Positions 42,526 through 51,878 of a stretch of 64,000 nt of DNA are shown here, in pieces. The notes under the pieces were generated by a model, which was not told the DNA's origin, made no database searches, and saw only the letters and a list, made by a program, of their open reading frames with translations. The stretch spans positions 279,390 to 343,389 of the forward strand of contig NZ_JAAGPI010000008.1 of assembly GCF_017104715.1 (NCBI RefSeq), written 5' to 3'. Both the position numbers and the translations under genes were made by a program. Within the stretch, counting starts at the first letter, position 1. Each line of letters opens with the position of its first letter. This DNA comes from Burkholderia sp. Ac-20365 (lineage in GTDB: Bacteria; Pseudomonadota; Gammaproteobacteria; Burkholderiales; Burkholderiaceae).

Positions 42526-45500
42526 CAGGCGTCCGTTGTATGCGCAACGAGATGCGGCGAGTCTTTCTGCGCGACGTGAATCTTGCCGCCCGCCAGCGTA
42601 CGCAGCACCACGTAGAACACGGGGGTCAGCATCAAGCCGAACAGCGTCACACCCAGCATCCCGAAGAACACAGCTATGCCCATCGCGTGGCGCATTTCGG
42701 AACCCGCGCCGCTCGACAGTACCAGCGGCACCACACCCATGATGAATGCGATCGACGTCATCAGAATCGGGCGCAGACGCATGCGGCTCGCTTCGATTGC
42801 GGCCTGCAACGGCGTGCGTCCATCGTGTTCCAGTTCACGCGCAAACTCGACGATCAGAATCGCGTTCTTCGACGCCAGCCCCACCAGCACCATCAAGCCG
42901 ATCTGCGTGAAGATGTTGTTGTCGCCCTGCGTGAGCCACACGCCCGTCAGCGCGGACAGCACGCTCATCGGCACGATCAGGATCACCGCGAGGGGCAGCG
43001 TCAGGCTCTCGTACAGCGCAGCGAGCACGAGGAACACGAGCAGCACGCTGATCGGGAACACCCACAGCCCTGCATTGCCAGCGAGAATCTGCTGATACGT
43101 CAGGTCGGTCCATTCGAGCTTCACACCCTTCGGCAACACTTCCGCCGCGATGCGTTCCGCTGCACTCTGCGCCTCACCCGACGAATAGCCAGGCGCCGGT
43201 CCACCGTTGATGTCCGCTGCCGTATAGCCGTTGTAGCGCACGACCATTTCCGGACCGTAAGTCGGCGTCACCGTCACCAGCGACGACAACGGCACCATGT
43301 CGCCATTCACGTTGCGCGTCTTCAGTTGCAGGATGTCGTCAGCCTGTTGACGGAACGGCGCATCCGCCTGCACACGCACCTGGTACACGCGACCGAAGCG
43401 GTTGAAGTCGTTCACATACAGCGAGCCGAGATACACCTGCATCGTGTTGAACACGTCTGTGACAGGCACGCCCAACTGCTTCGCCTTCACACGGTCCAGA
43501 TCGACGTTCAACTGCGGCACGTTGATCTGATAGCTCGAGAACGTCGGGCCGAGTTCAGGCGTCGTCGCAGCCTTCTTGATGAACGCTTCCGTTGCCTTGT
43601 TCAGTTCCGCGTAACCAACCGCGCCGTGATCTTCCAGCTGCATCTTGAAGCCGCCGAGCGTACCGAGACCGAGCACGGGCGGCGGCGGGAACACGGCGAC
43701 GAACGAGTCCTTGATCGCACCATATTGCTGGTTCAGCGCACCCGCAATCGCACCCGCCGACAACGCCTTGCCCTTGCGGTCATGGAACGGCTTGAGCGTG
43801 ACGAACACGATGCCTGCACTAGAACTGTTCGTGAAGCCATTCACCGACAGACCCGGGAACGCCACCGCGCTTTCCACGCCCGGCTGCTTCAGCGCAATCG
43901 CGCCCATGTCGCGGATCACCTTCTCGGTGCGGTCGAGCGAAGCACCATTCGGCAACTGCGCGAACGCGATCAGATACTCCTTGTCCTGCGCCGGTACGAA
44001 GCCGCCCGGCACGATACGCGACACGAGAACCGTCAGGCCCAGCAGCACCGCATACACCACAAGCATCGCGCCCTTGCGCTTGAGCACGCCGTTCACACCA
44101 CGGCCATAGCTTTCCGAGCCGCGATGGAACACCTTGTTGAAGCCGCGGAAGAACGGTCCCAGCACGCGGTTCATGCCGCGCGTCAGCCAGTCTTCCTTCG
44201 CGCCGTGACCACGCAGCAGCAGAGCAGACAGCGCGGGCGACAGCGTCAGCGAGTTGAATGCCGAGATCACCGTCGAGATCGCGATGGTCATCGCGAACTG
44301 CTTGTAGAACTGGCCCGTCAGACCCGTCATGAACGCGAGCGGCACGAACACGGCAACCAGCGTCAGCGCGATAGCGATAATCGGCCCGCTCACTTCCTGC
44401 ATGGCCTTGTAGGTCGCATCTCTCGCGCTCAATCCGCTTTCGATGTTCCGCTCGACGTTTTCCACCACCACGATCGCATCGTCGACCACGATACCAATGG
44501 CCAGCACCATCCCGAACAGCGACAGCGCGTTGATCGAAAATCCAAACGCCAGCAGCAGCGAGAACGTACCGACAATCGACACCGGCACTGCAATCAACGG
44601 AATGATCGACGCACGCCACGTTTGCAGGAACACGATCACCACGATCACGACGAGCGCAATCGCTTCGAGCAGCGTGTGCACAACGGCTTCGATACTCGAA
44701 CGCACGAACTGCGTCGGGTCATAGACGATCTTGTACTCGACGCCAGCCGGGAAATCAGCGGCGAGTTCCTTCATCGTCGCGCGCACTTCGTTGGAAATCT
44801 CCAGCGAATTCGCACCCGGCGACTGGTTGATCGCCATTGCGACCGCAGGCTTGTTGTCGAGCAGCGAACGCAGCCCATATTCCGACGCCGCGAGTTCGAC
44901 GCGCGCAATGTCCTTCAGGTATGTCACGGCACCGTCGGGCGCCGTCTTCACGACGATGTCGCCGAACTCGGCTTCCGTCTTCAGACGGCCGCGCGCATTC
45001 ACCGACAGTTGCAGCGGCGTGCCCGGCACAGAAGGCGATGCACCGATCACACCCGCCGCCACCTGAATGTTCTGCTCGCGAATCGCGTTGACGACTTCCA
45101 TCGCCGTCAGATTGCGTTGCGCGACCTTGGCGGGGTCGAGCCACACACGCATCGCGTAATCGCCCGCGCCCCACAACTGCACCTGCCCGACGCCCTTGAT
45201 CCGCTCGAGGCGGTCCTTCACGTTGAGCAGCGCGTAGTTGCGCAGATACGTCATGTCGTAGCGGTCGTTCGGCGAGATCAAATGCACGACCATCGTCAGC
45301 GTCGGCGAGCTCTTGATCGTCGTCACGCCGAGACGTTGCACGTCTTCCGGCAGACGCGGCAGCGCCTGATTCACGCGGTTCTGCACGAGCTGCGTCGCAA
45401 GGTCGGGATTCGTGCCGAGCTTGAACGTGACGGTGAGCGTGAGATTGCCGTCGCTATTCGCTTGCGACTGCATGTACAGCATGTTCTCGACGCCGTTGAT

Positions 45501-45710
45501 CTGCTCTTCGAGCGGCGATGCAACCGCCTCGGCGATCACTTTCGGGTTCGCGCCAGGATACTGCGCGTGCACCACCACGGAAGGCGGCACCACTTCCGGA
45601 TATTCGGAGATCGGCAGCTGGAATACGGCGATCAGACCTGCGAGCAGAATCAGGACCGATAGCACGCCAGCAAAGATCGGCCGATCGATAAAGAATTTGG
45701 ATATGTTCAT
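42525..45710 (-). CDS. bpeF: RND multidrug efflux transporter (HAE1 family; BpeF/CeoB/MexF-like)
   Basis: The 1061-residue inner-membrane proton/drug antiporter has the AcrB layout with 12 helices, two large periplasmic loops and the proton-relay Asp pair in IGIVVDDAIVVVENVERN. The N-terminus SKFFIDRPIFAGVLSVLI and the late segment FGMLGVTLFGLMLTPVFYVV are typical of HAE1. It assembles with the adaptor and the outer-membrane lipoprotein of the same operon. The assignment to BpeF/CeoB rests on operon order with llpE and a divergent LysR gene. AAGAGC precedes the ATG. Confidence 0.9.
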   Translation of the reverse strand: MNISKFFIDRPIFAGVLSVLILLAGLIAVFQLPISEYPEVVPPSVVVHAQYPGANPKVIAEAVASPLEEQINGVENMLYMQSQANSDGNLTLTVTFKLGTNPDLATQLVQNRVNQALPRLPEDVQRLGVTTIKSSPTLTMVVHLISPNDRYDMTYLRNYALLNVKDRLERIKGVGQVQLWGAGDYAMRVWLDPAKVAQRNLTAMEVVNAIREQNIQVAAGVIGASPSVPGTPLQLSVNARGRLKTEAEFGDIVVKTAPDGAVTYLKDIARVELAASEYGLRSLLDNKPAVAMAINQSPGANSLEISNEVRATMKELAADFPAGVEYKIVYDPTQFVRSSIEAVVHTLLEAIALVVIVVIVFLQTWRASIIPLIAVPVSIVGTFSLLLAFGFSINALSLFGMVLAIGIVVDDAIVVVENVERNIESGLSARDATYKAMQEVSGPIIAIALTLVAVFVPLAFMTGLTGQFYKQFAMTIAISTVISAFNSLTLSPALSALLLRGHGAKEDWLTRGMNRVLGPFFRGFNKVFHRGSESYGRGVNGVLKRKGAMLVVYAVLLGLTVLVSRIVPGGFVPAQDKEYLIAFAQLPNGASLDRTEKVIRDMGAIALKQPGVESAVAFPGLSVNGFTNSSSAGIVFVTLKPFHDRKGKALSAGAIAGALNQQYGAIKDSFVAVFPPPPVLGLGTLGGFKMQLEDHGAVGYAELNKATEAFIKKAATTPELGPTFSSYQINVPQLNVDLDRVKAKQLGVPVTDVFNTMQVYLGSLYVNDFNRFGRVYQVRVQADAPFRQQADDILQLKTRNVNGDMVPLSSLVTVTPTYGPEMVVRYNGYTAADINGGPAPGYSSGEAQSAAERIAAEVLPKGVKLEWTDLTYQQILAGNAGLWVFPISVLLVFLVLAALYESLTLPLAVILIVPMSVLSALTGVWLTQGDNNIFTQIGLMVLVGLASKNAILIVEFARELEHDGRTPLQAAIEASRMRLRPILMTSIAFIMGVVPLVLSSGAGSEMRHAMGIAVFFGMLGVTLFGLMLTPVFYVVLRTLAGGKIHVAQKDSPHLVAHTTDA

Positions 45711-45783
45711 GTAAAGCTCTTGATGTTGGAGCGCTTACGTCTTGTGCGCATGCATCGAAGGATTGCGTGTGGGCGTGAAGCGG

Positions 45784-47088
45784 TTACGAATCCTTGCGCG
45801 CCTTCGTGCGCGGCTGCGCCTGTGCCTGCGTTTGCGGTTCGCTGTGCTTCTGCTTCGCGCCGTCGAGCTGTGCCTGCTTGTCTGCCTGTGCATCGTCGGC
45901 AACGGGCGCGCTGTTCGCATCGCCGCTTGCATTGCCGTCACCCATCGGCACCATATGCGCGCGAATCTGCGCGCCCGGCCGCACGCGCTGCGTGCCGTTC
46001 ACGACAATGCGGTCGCCCGCGTGCAAGCCGCCCTTCACGACGCGCAGATTGCCTTGCAGGTCGCCCTGCTGGATCTCGCGATAGGCAATCTTGTCGTCCT
46101 TGTCGACGACGAACACAAACTTCTTGTCCTGGTCCGTGCCGATTGCGGCGTCGTCGATCAGCAGCGCCGAATGCGGCTCGCTGCCGCCCACTTTCACGCG
46201 TGCATAGAGACCGGGGACGAGCGAGCCGTCAGCGTTGTCGAAACGCGCGCGCACGCGGATCGTGCCCGACGACGTATCGAGGCGGTTATCGACCGACTGG
46301 ATCGTGCCCTTGCGCGAATAACCCGTTTCATTCGCGAGGCCGAGTTCGACGGGCACCTTGCTGTCGTTCTTCACCTGGCTGATGTATTGCAGGTACGTCT
46401 GTTCGTCGGCGTCGAACTCTGCGTAGATCGGCGAGACGGACACGAGCGTGGTCAGCGGCGCAGCGCTCGCACCCGCGTTCACGACGTTCCCAAGCGTGAT
46501 TTCCGCACGCGACACGCGGCCCGCTACTGGCGCGACGATCTTCGTGTAGCCGAGATTGATCTGCGCGGCTTCCAGTGCGGCTTGCGCGGCCTTCACGTTG
46601 GCACTCGCTTCGCGCGCATTGTTCTGCTTCTCGTCGTAATCGCGTTTCGCGATTGCGCTATCGCCGATCAGGCGTTGCGCGCGCTCCCAGTCGCTTTGCG
46701 CGTAACCCGCGCGCGATTGCGCAGCAGCAAGCTGTGCGGCAGCGCGATCGACTTCGGCCTGATACGGACGCGGATCGATGACGAACAGCACGTCGCCCTT
46801 CTTCACCAACGCGCCGTCCTGGAAGTTCACGGAGACGATAGTGCCCGACACGAGCGGACGAACATCGACCTTTTCGACGGCCTGCAAACGGCCCGAATAG
46901 GTTTGCCAGTCAGTGATGGTTTTCTGCACGACAGTGGCGACGTCGACTTCCGGCACGATGGTCGGCGCGGCTTGCGCAGGCGCGCGTGCATCGACGCGAA
47001 TCGCGCCGAACGTGCCAAGCCCCGCAATAACAAGTACCGCCAGCGTTGCTACCGCCAGCTTCGAACGCGAGAGAGGAAAAACAGACAT
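45784..47088 (-). CDS. bpeE: RND efflux periplasmic adaptor (membrane fusion protein; BpeE/CeoA/MexE-like)
   Basis: The 434-residue adaptor has an N-terminal membrane anchor (LAVATLAVLVIAGLGTFGAI) and a lipoyl domain (VDVRPLVSGTIVSVNFQDGA). An alpha-hairpin (RAAAQLAAAQSRAGYAQSDW to ANVKAAQAALEAAQINLGYT), a beta-barrel and a C-terminal Gln/Lys/Glu-rich tail follow. It links the inner-membrane pump to the outer-membrane channel. GGAG lies nine bases before the ATG. The long polar tail after residue 385 is likely disordered. Confidence 0.9.
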   Translation of the reverse strand: MSVFPLSRSKLAVATLAVLVIAGLGTFGAIRVDARAPAQAAPTIVPEVDVATVVQKTITDWQTYSGRLQAVEKVDVRPLVSGTIVSVNFQDGALVKKGDVLFVIDPRPYQAEVDRAAAQLAAAQSRAGYAQSDWERAQRLIGDSAIAKRDYDEKQNNAREASANVKAAQAALEAAQINLGYTKIVAPVAGRVSRAEITLGNVVNAGASAAPLTTLVSVSPIYAEFDADEQTYLQYISQVKNDSKVPVELGLANETGYSRKGTIQSVDNRLDTSSGTIRVRARFDNADGSLVPGLYARVKVGGSEPHSALLIDDAAIGTDQDKKFVFVVDKDDKIAYREIQQGDLQGNLRVVKGGLHAGDRIVVNGTQRVRPGAQIRAHMVPMGDGNASGDANSAPVADDAQADKQAQLDGAKQKHSEPQTQAQAQPRTKARKDS

Positions 47089-47120
47089 GACAGACTCCGG
47101 AATTTAGTTGAGAGATTTGT

Positions 47121-47975
47121 TTATCGGAGTGCGCGCTCGTCGAAGCGCCACTGGAAGAATCGAACCGCCTCGAGCAACGCGGCCGGATGATTGGCCAGCG
47201 CCGCGTGCGATACGCTCGGATATCGGACCACCTGCGTCTGCACGCCCGCGTCGATCAGATTGCTCGCGTACTTCTCCGCTTCGACGTGCAGCACGTCGTT
47301 TTGCGCGGTCGCAATCAGCGTGGCGGGCAAGCCCGCGAGCCGCACCGATTCGAGCGGTGCCGCATACGGGTGCATGCGCTGCGATGCCTGCGGCAGATAC
47401 GCGCGGTAGCACGCCGCGCATTCGCTTGCCGTAATGTCCGAGCTCAAACGCTTCTCGTCGCCGAGGCGCGTGAGACTCGGATCGAGCATCGGTCCGAACA
47501 ATGCCTGCGCATCGATCCGCACATCCCCGCGATCGCGGCCGATGAACGCCAGGCAATTCGCGAGCGAGCCACCGGCATCGTGGCCCGCTACGCCAATCTT
47601 TTTCGTGTTGCCGCCGAACGCCCGTGCGCGCGTCTGCACCCAGAGCGCGGCGCGGTGCGCGTCTTCAGGCGCGGCCGGAAACGGAAACTGCGGCGCGAGC
47701 GAGTAGCCAACCGACACGACGAGTGCCGGCGTGTGCTGCGCGAAATAACGCGCGGCGTAATCGGCTTCCTCGATCGAGCCACGCACGAAACCTCCGCCGT
47801 GAAAATAGAGCAGGATCGGCAGACCGCTTTTCGCGGCCGCTCGCCGGTAAAGGCGCAATGTGATGTCCTGCGCGTACCCTTCTACCCGTACGTCGGTGAC
47901 GTCGAGCAATGACGCGTTTTCGCCGAGGCTGGTGCCGGGCGGAACAAAGGTGTGGCGCGGGTTGAATGCATCCAT
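47121..47975 (-). CDS. llpE: LlpE-like alpha/beta hydrolase with Asp at the nucleophile position
   Basis: The 284-residue protein has the hormone-sensitive-lipase oxyanion motif HGGG (residues 59-62), and later AQNDVLH and VSHAAL for the acid and His. However, the nucleophile elbow reads GHDAGG (131-136), with Asp133 (codon GAT) where esterases have Ser in GDSAGG. Asp elbows occur in dehalogenases and epoxide hydrolases, so the chemistry may differ. It is the first gene of the efflux operon, as llpE is in Burkholderia. The ATG at 47973-47975 gives the compact domain; a longer frame adds 46 residues from the promoter region. Confidence 0.82.
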   Translation of the reverse strand: MDAFNPRHTFVPPGTSLGENASLLDVTDVRVEGYAQDITLRLYRRAAAKSGLPILLYFHGGGFVRGSIEEADYAARYFAQHTPALVVSVGYSLAPQFPFPAAPEDAHRAALWVQTRARAFGGNTKKIGVAGHDAGGSLANCLAFIGRDRGDVRIDAQALFGPMLDPSLTRLGDEKRLSSDITASECAACYRAYLPQASQRMHPYAAPLESVRLAGLPATLIATAQNDVLHVEAEKYASNLIDAGVQTQVVRYPSVSHAALANHPAALLEAVRFFQWRFDERALR

Positions 47976-48011
47976 GTCGAACAGCGCAATGCGCGAAACT
48001 ATCGAATGGTG

Positions 48012-48069
48012 CGAATTGTGGGACCAGCAGAGTTCCAAATAAATGCCTATAATCCGGCAACACAATTCG
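48012..48069. promoter_or_regulatory. Inverted repeat in the llpE-LysR promoter region
   Basis: CGAATTGTG at 48012-48020 and CACAATTCG at 48061-48069 are perfect nine-base inverted arms, 40 bases apart, in the 196-bp gap between the divergent genes. A TATAAT lies between them at 48048-48053. They may be paired sites for the LysR regulator. Confidence 0.45.
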
Positions 48070-48171
48070 GTGCACCTGAACAATCGAATGCCTTTATTCG
48101 GCGCGTTAGCCAAACGTTAAATGGCTGATGCGACTGCTTCACCAGTGCTCCGGCTCTTTCGGAGGTTTGCA

Positions 48172-49176
48172 ATGGACCGGCTCCAGGCCATGCAAGTGTT
48201 CACCCGGGTCGTCGACACCAACAGCTTCACCCGGGCTGCGGAAACGCTCGATCTGCCCCGCGCTTCCGTCACGACGATCATCCAGAATCTCGAAGCGTTT
48301 CTCGGCACACGCCTCCTGCATCGCACGACACGCCGTCTTTCGCTGACGCCCGATGGCGCCGCGTATTACGAGCGTTGCGTGCGCATTCTCGCGGACGTCG
48401 AAGAAACGGAAGCGAGTTTCCAGAGCGGCAACAAGAAACCGAGCGGCAAGCTGCGCATCGATATGCCGGGATCGATCGGACGTCTGCTCGTGATTCCCCA
48501 GCTGTGCGAATTCCACACCAAGTACCCGGATATCGATCTGCAACTCGGCTTGTCTGACCGCCCGGTCGATCTGCTGCAGGAAGGCGTGGATTGCGTGGTG
48601 CGGGTCGGCGCGCTGCAGGATTCGTCATTGGTCGCACGCAGAATAGGGTTATTCGAGGGTGTGACGTGCGGCGCGCCCGCGTATGTCGAGCGCGCGGGTA
48701 TTCCTCAGACACTCGACGATCTCGAGCAGCACAAGGCCGTCAATTACTTTTCGAGCCGCACCGGCCGCGTTATGGACTGGTCGTTCCTCGTAGACGGCAA
48801 GGAAGTCGAAGTGAAAATGAAGAGCGTGGTGTCCGTCAATGATGCGGACGCTTACGTGACGTGCGGCCTGGAAGGCTTCGGCCTGATCCAGCCGCCGCTC
48901 TTCATGGTGCTGCCGCATCTGCGTTCGGGCCAGCTCGTCGAAGTGCTGCCCGACCTGAAACCGCTGCCCATGCCAATCTCCGCGGTGTATCCGCATAGCC
49001 GGCATCTGTCGTCGAAAGTGCGCGTGTTCGTCGACTGGATTGCGGAGATTTTCGACCGCTGCCCGTTGCTGAGCGGCCGCGCGAGCCTCGACAAGACCTG
49101 CACGCAACGCACGTTCGAGGAAAAAGAATCGGCACCGGACTTCAGGACGCCGGTAATGACGGAATGGGTCGCGTAG
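48172..49176 (+). CDS. bpeT: LysR-type regulator of the efflux operon (BpeT/CeoR-like)
   Basis: The 334-residue LysR regulator has an N-terminal winged HTH (MQVFTRVVDTNSFTRAAETL, then LPRASVTTIIQNLEAFLGTR) and a C-terminal periplasmic-binding-protein-like sensor domain (GKLRIDMPGSIGRLLVIPQL). It is divergent from llpE-MFP-RND-OMF, the arrangement of bpeT/ceoR, and should activate that operon when a drug or metabolite binds. GGAGG precedes the ATG at 48172. The C-terminal 35 residues extend beyond the usual domain end. Confidence 0.85.
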   Translation: MDRLQAMQVFTRVVDTNSFTRAAETLDLPRASVTTIIQNLEAFLGTRLLHRTTRRLSLTPDGAAYYERCVRILADVEETEASFQSGNKKPSGKLRIDMPGSIGRLLVIPQLCEFHTKYPDIDLQLGLSDRPVDLLQEGVDCVVRVGALQDSSLVARRIGLFEGVTCGAPAYVERAGIPQTLDDLEQHKAVNYFSSRTGRVMDWSFLVDGKEVEVKMKSVVSVNDADAYVTCGLEGFGLIQPPLFMVLPHLRSGQLVEVLPDLKPLPMPISAVYPHSRHLSSKVRVFVDWIAEIFDRCPLLSGRASLDKTCTQRTFEEKESAPDFRTPVMTEWVA

Positions 49177-49202
49177 GCTTCTGAGCCTTTATTCAAGGGA
49201 CG

Positions 49203-49223
49203 ATCGCGGCATCGCGCCGCGAT
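49203..49223 (+). terminator. Stem-loop after the LysR gene
   Basis: ATCGCGGC pairs with GCCGCGAT over a five-base loop 27 bases after the stop. The following sequence is only moderately T-rich, so terminator strength is uncertain. Confidence 0.45.
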
Positions 49224-49355
49224 TGTTCTGAAATTGCGACAATTCATTTCACGAAAGCCGGGTTTATCGCCCGCGCGTCAAAGCCTACATTTCACCCTGT
49301 CGCAACGCCGGACTACCACGGCGTAGCAATCGAATCGAATGGACAGGAGTGAATC

Positions 49356-49664
49356 ATGAAACGCAATCTGCTGGCAGGTCTTGCTCTCTCGCTGCTAGTC
49401 AGCGCACCGGCATTTGCCGGCGGCGGCGGTGGCATTGGCCGCGCGGGGTCGTACAACGATCAATGGTGGCAACACTCGACTAGCGCATCGGCGCCGAAAA
49501 CGCGCGCAGAAGTTCGCGCTGAAGTCGCCGATTCGTATCGCGACGGCACGCTGCCTTCGCTGAACAAGACCTCGTATCCGGAACAGGGCCTGATTGGCCG
49601 CACGCAAGCCGAGCGCCTCGAAGCGCAGAGCGATGGCAGCGTGCGCGTCGCTCGCGGCCAGTAA
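49356..49664 (+). CDS. DUF4148-type small exported protein
   Basis: The 102-residue precursor has a Sec signal peptide (LAGLALSLLVSAPAFA) and a mature part with the DUF4148 feature TRAEVRAEVADSYRDGTLPS, then a Tyr-Pro-containing ending. These small periplasmic proteins are numerous in Burkholderiaceae, and their role is unknown. CAGGAGTG precedes the ATG. A candidate peptide gene follows 33 bases downstream. Confidence 0.8.
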   Translation: MKRNLLAGLALSLLVSAPAFAGGGGGIGRAGSYNDQWWQHSTSASAPKTRAEVRAEVADSYRDGTLPSLNKTSYPEQGLIGRTQAERLEAQSDGSVRVARGQ

Positions 49665-49697
49665 GTGCCAATCTGTTATTAGTCGAAGGAGCTGAAC

Positions 49698-49766
49698 ATG
49701 AGCCCATCGGAACTCGATGACTGGGCAGCAGACATTCCCGTCTGGACGCCCTATCGTGCGCACTGA
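49698..49766 (+). CDS. Candidate 22-residue peptide gene
   Basis: The frame MSPSELDDWAADIPVWTPYR plus two residues (AH) has a near-perfect AAGGAG seven bases before its ATG. It lies just after the DUF4148 gene and is followed 33 bases later by a strong terminator. The peptide is acidic, with two Trp and one Tyr. The position and ribosome site argue for translation. It could be a small protein or a leader; no family is known to me. Confidence 0.5.
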   Translation: MSPSELDDWAADIPVWTPYRAH

Positions 49767-49799
49767 GCGCGCGAGGAAACATAGTGAAGTTGTAGTGCT

Positions 49800-49832
49800 G
49801 CGCTCAATCGCGTGAAAGCGATTGAGCGCTTT
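49800..49832 (+). terminator. Terminator after the DUF4148 and small-peptide genes
   Basis: GCGCTCAATCGC pairs perfectly with GCGATTGAGCGC across a six-base loop, followed by three Ts. It separates this unit from the convergent nucleoside permease-family gene. Confidence 0.75.
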
Positions 49833-49854
49833 CGCATGGGTGCAGATCAAGTGA

Positions 49855-50922
49855 TTAGCGCTGCGGCACGCCGTTACGCCATTCACCCCAATGCGAAACG
49901 ATATCCTGAACCAGCGGATTGCCCGCGCGATACAGGTTTTCAAGGGCGATGGTAAAGCCGCCTTGCGCAGCGTAATTGAGCAGATTATCGGCGCTCGTCT
50001 GTCCATCATAAGGACGATCGAAATCCGAACCCGCACGCAATACAGCCACGCGACTCAAATCCACACGATGCACACTCGCCGCGCGTTTCAGCGCTTCATA
50101 CGTCGAGTTGTCTTCCTGCTGCGTCGTGCAATAGACGCCTTTGCCGTCGGTGAGAATCTTCGTCCAGTCGCGCGCGCGTTCGCCGAGCTTGGTGCCGGAC
50201 CACCACGTATCGCCGGCTAGCGTGTCGCACTGAATGACGGTAGGCGGCCGATTGGCGGGCGCATAGGTGTATTTGGCGCGCGCCGCTTGCGCCTCGGCGT
50301 TGTCAGACAAGACCACGTTACGCGACAGTGCAAAAGCTGTATTGGCGAGGCGTGTATTTAGCTGGAACACTTCCGTGCGGTAATCGAGCGGCGGCTTTTC
50401 CGTCGGGCTTTTCGTATTGATGCCGAGATAGCCGGTTGTCCAGCCCGGCGGAATTTCGCGCCCGTCTATTTCCCACTGAATACCGAAGTCGACGAGGTAT
50501 TTGGCCCACGCGGCTGAACCGACCGTACCCTGAATCGGATCGATGCCTGCAATGCCTGCGACCATGAAGTACGTGTGCCGCAAATCGAATCGAGGAGAGA
50601 ACGCGAGCGCCATCGTGGACGCAGCGGCATTGGTATGGCCCATGCCGGTTGTCATCACGCAGACGTCCTGTTTATTGCAATGAATGTCTGGATAGTCGGG
50701 GGAGAGACCGGCGACGGGAATGTCTTGCCACGGTCCGAGTTTGTCGAGCCACACCTGCCCTTCCGGCCCGAACATCGAAATGATCATCACCTTGACCTGG
50801 CGTCCATGCGATTCGCCATTGCCTTGCGCGAAGTTATCGTCCTGCGCATTCGCCAGCGGCGATATTGCCGTGCATGCGGCCAGTGCCAAAGCGGTCAATG
50901 CGCCTACCGTGCGAGTTACCAT
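49855..50922 (-). CDS. Purine nucleoside permease family (NUP) protein
   Basis: The 355-residue protein has a signal peptide (TALALAACTAISPLANAQ) and then the NUP-type domain: VMIISMFGPEGQVWLDKLGP, CVMTTGMGHTNAAASTMALA, FMVAGIAGIDPIQGTVGSAA. Yeast and fungal relatives are called nucleoside permeases, but the fold resembles nucleoside phosphorylases. A periplasmic purine-nucleoside binding or cleaving role is therefore as likely as transport. The start at 50920-50922 gives the signal peptide; AAAGGAC precedes it. The upstream 214 bases to the repeat are T/G-rich and hold no gene. Confidence 0.75.
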   Translation of the reverse strand: MVTRTVGALTALALAACTAISPLANAQDDNFAQGNGESHGRQVKVMIISMFGPEGQVWLDKLGPWQDIPVAGLSPDYPDIHCNKQDVCVMTTGMGHTNAAASTMALAFSPRFDLRHTYFMVAGIAGIDPIQGTVGSAAWAKYLVDFGIQWEIDGREIPPGWTTGYLGINTKSPTEKPPLDYRTEVFQLNTRLANTAFALSRNVVLSDNAEAQAARAKYTYAPANRPPTVIQCDTLAGDTWWSGTKLGERARDWTKILTDGKGVYCTTQQEDNSTYEALKRAASVHRVDLSRVAVLRAGSDFDRPYDGQTSADNLLNYAAQGGFTIALENLYRAGNPLVQDIVSHWGEWRNGVPQR

Positions 50923-51136
50923 GACAAGTCCTTTCTTTGAGCTCGTTAAAAGATTGGAAATGGAATGCGTGCCCTCGCGGAACAGGGCGGAGCTAAGTAT
51001 AGGTGGGGTTGAATTGTTTTCCATTAAGGAATTTGGATTGTGTGTTTGGATAGTCGAATTGCATAAAAAGGGTTTGTTTTTTGCTGCGCAAGCGGTTGTG
51101 GTTTTTGCTGTTGCTTTGCTTTTTGGTGGCGTTTGC

Positions 51137-51878
51137 TTTTGATTGTCTCGCGACGCTTTGTGTGGTTTGCTCTCGTTTTTGCTGGCATCCGCGTTTTGTT
51201 ACTGGTGCCTCAAGCGTTGCCCCTGTGCGGGGCGGCACTTACTTTCTTTGCCGCCGCAAAGAAAGTAAGCAAAGAAAGCGGGCTAACACCGCAAGTGCTT
51301 GACCACCGCCTGAGGGCCCCCGACGGGTCCTCCGCTTCACACGGCGCTCTGCCTTTCACTGCCCGTTGCCAGCGCCTCGAATACACGCCTCACCCGCTTC
51401 AATCACCCCTAGCGCAGCAAGCGGCAGCGAACGATTACGGCCGCCCAGGTGGCAAACTGTGTGTAGGTCGTAGTGCTCCACACCTCAGCGAACCTACGAC
51501 ACCGATCATGTTTCCCAGTCTGGAGTGGAGCGCATACGCCGCGATAGCCTACACACAGTTTGCCGCTATAGAACGTGGGCAATTTGATCGCGCTCGCCGA
51601 GACGCGGGAGTGTGAAGCGGGTGATGAGCCAATTCGAAGCGTTGGCAGCGGGCATCAAGAAGAGCGCTGGCGGGGACAGGACGGGGCCGGTGCGGGCCCG
51701 TGGGCAAACGTCAAGAACGGGCGGTGTTCAGCGGCTTTCTTTTGCCTACTTTTCTTTGCCGCGGCAAAGAAAAGTAGGTGCCGCCCCGCACAGGGGCAAC
51801 GTGTGAAGCAGGCAAAACAAATCGCGGATGCCAGCAATAACAACAACAGCAGCAACAGCAAACAACAACAAACAACCC
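51137..51878. repeat. Long palindromic dispersed repeat, copy 5 of 5
   Basis: Outer arms GGCATCCGCG lie at 51184-51193 and 51823-51832. The left boundary follows T/G-rich low-complexity DNA (51070-51136). The right end is an AACAACAACAGCAGC-type tail that stops flush at the stop codon of the cation transporter gene. The internal palindromes match the other copies. Confidence 0.9.

Noticed and set aside
42384..45662. A 1092-codon open frame antisense to the RND pump gene
   Set aside because: It is His/Arg/Gln-rich and of the kind produced opposite high-GC genes. The other strand encodes a complete, recognisable pump.
3159..51878. A CRISPR array as explanation for the recurring repeats
   Set aside because: The units are about 750 bp, 11-15 kb apart and palindromic throughout, with no short direct repeats or spacers and no cas genes.
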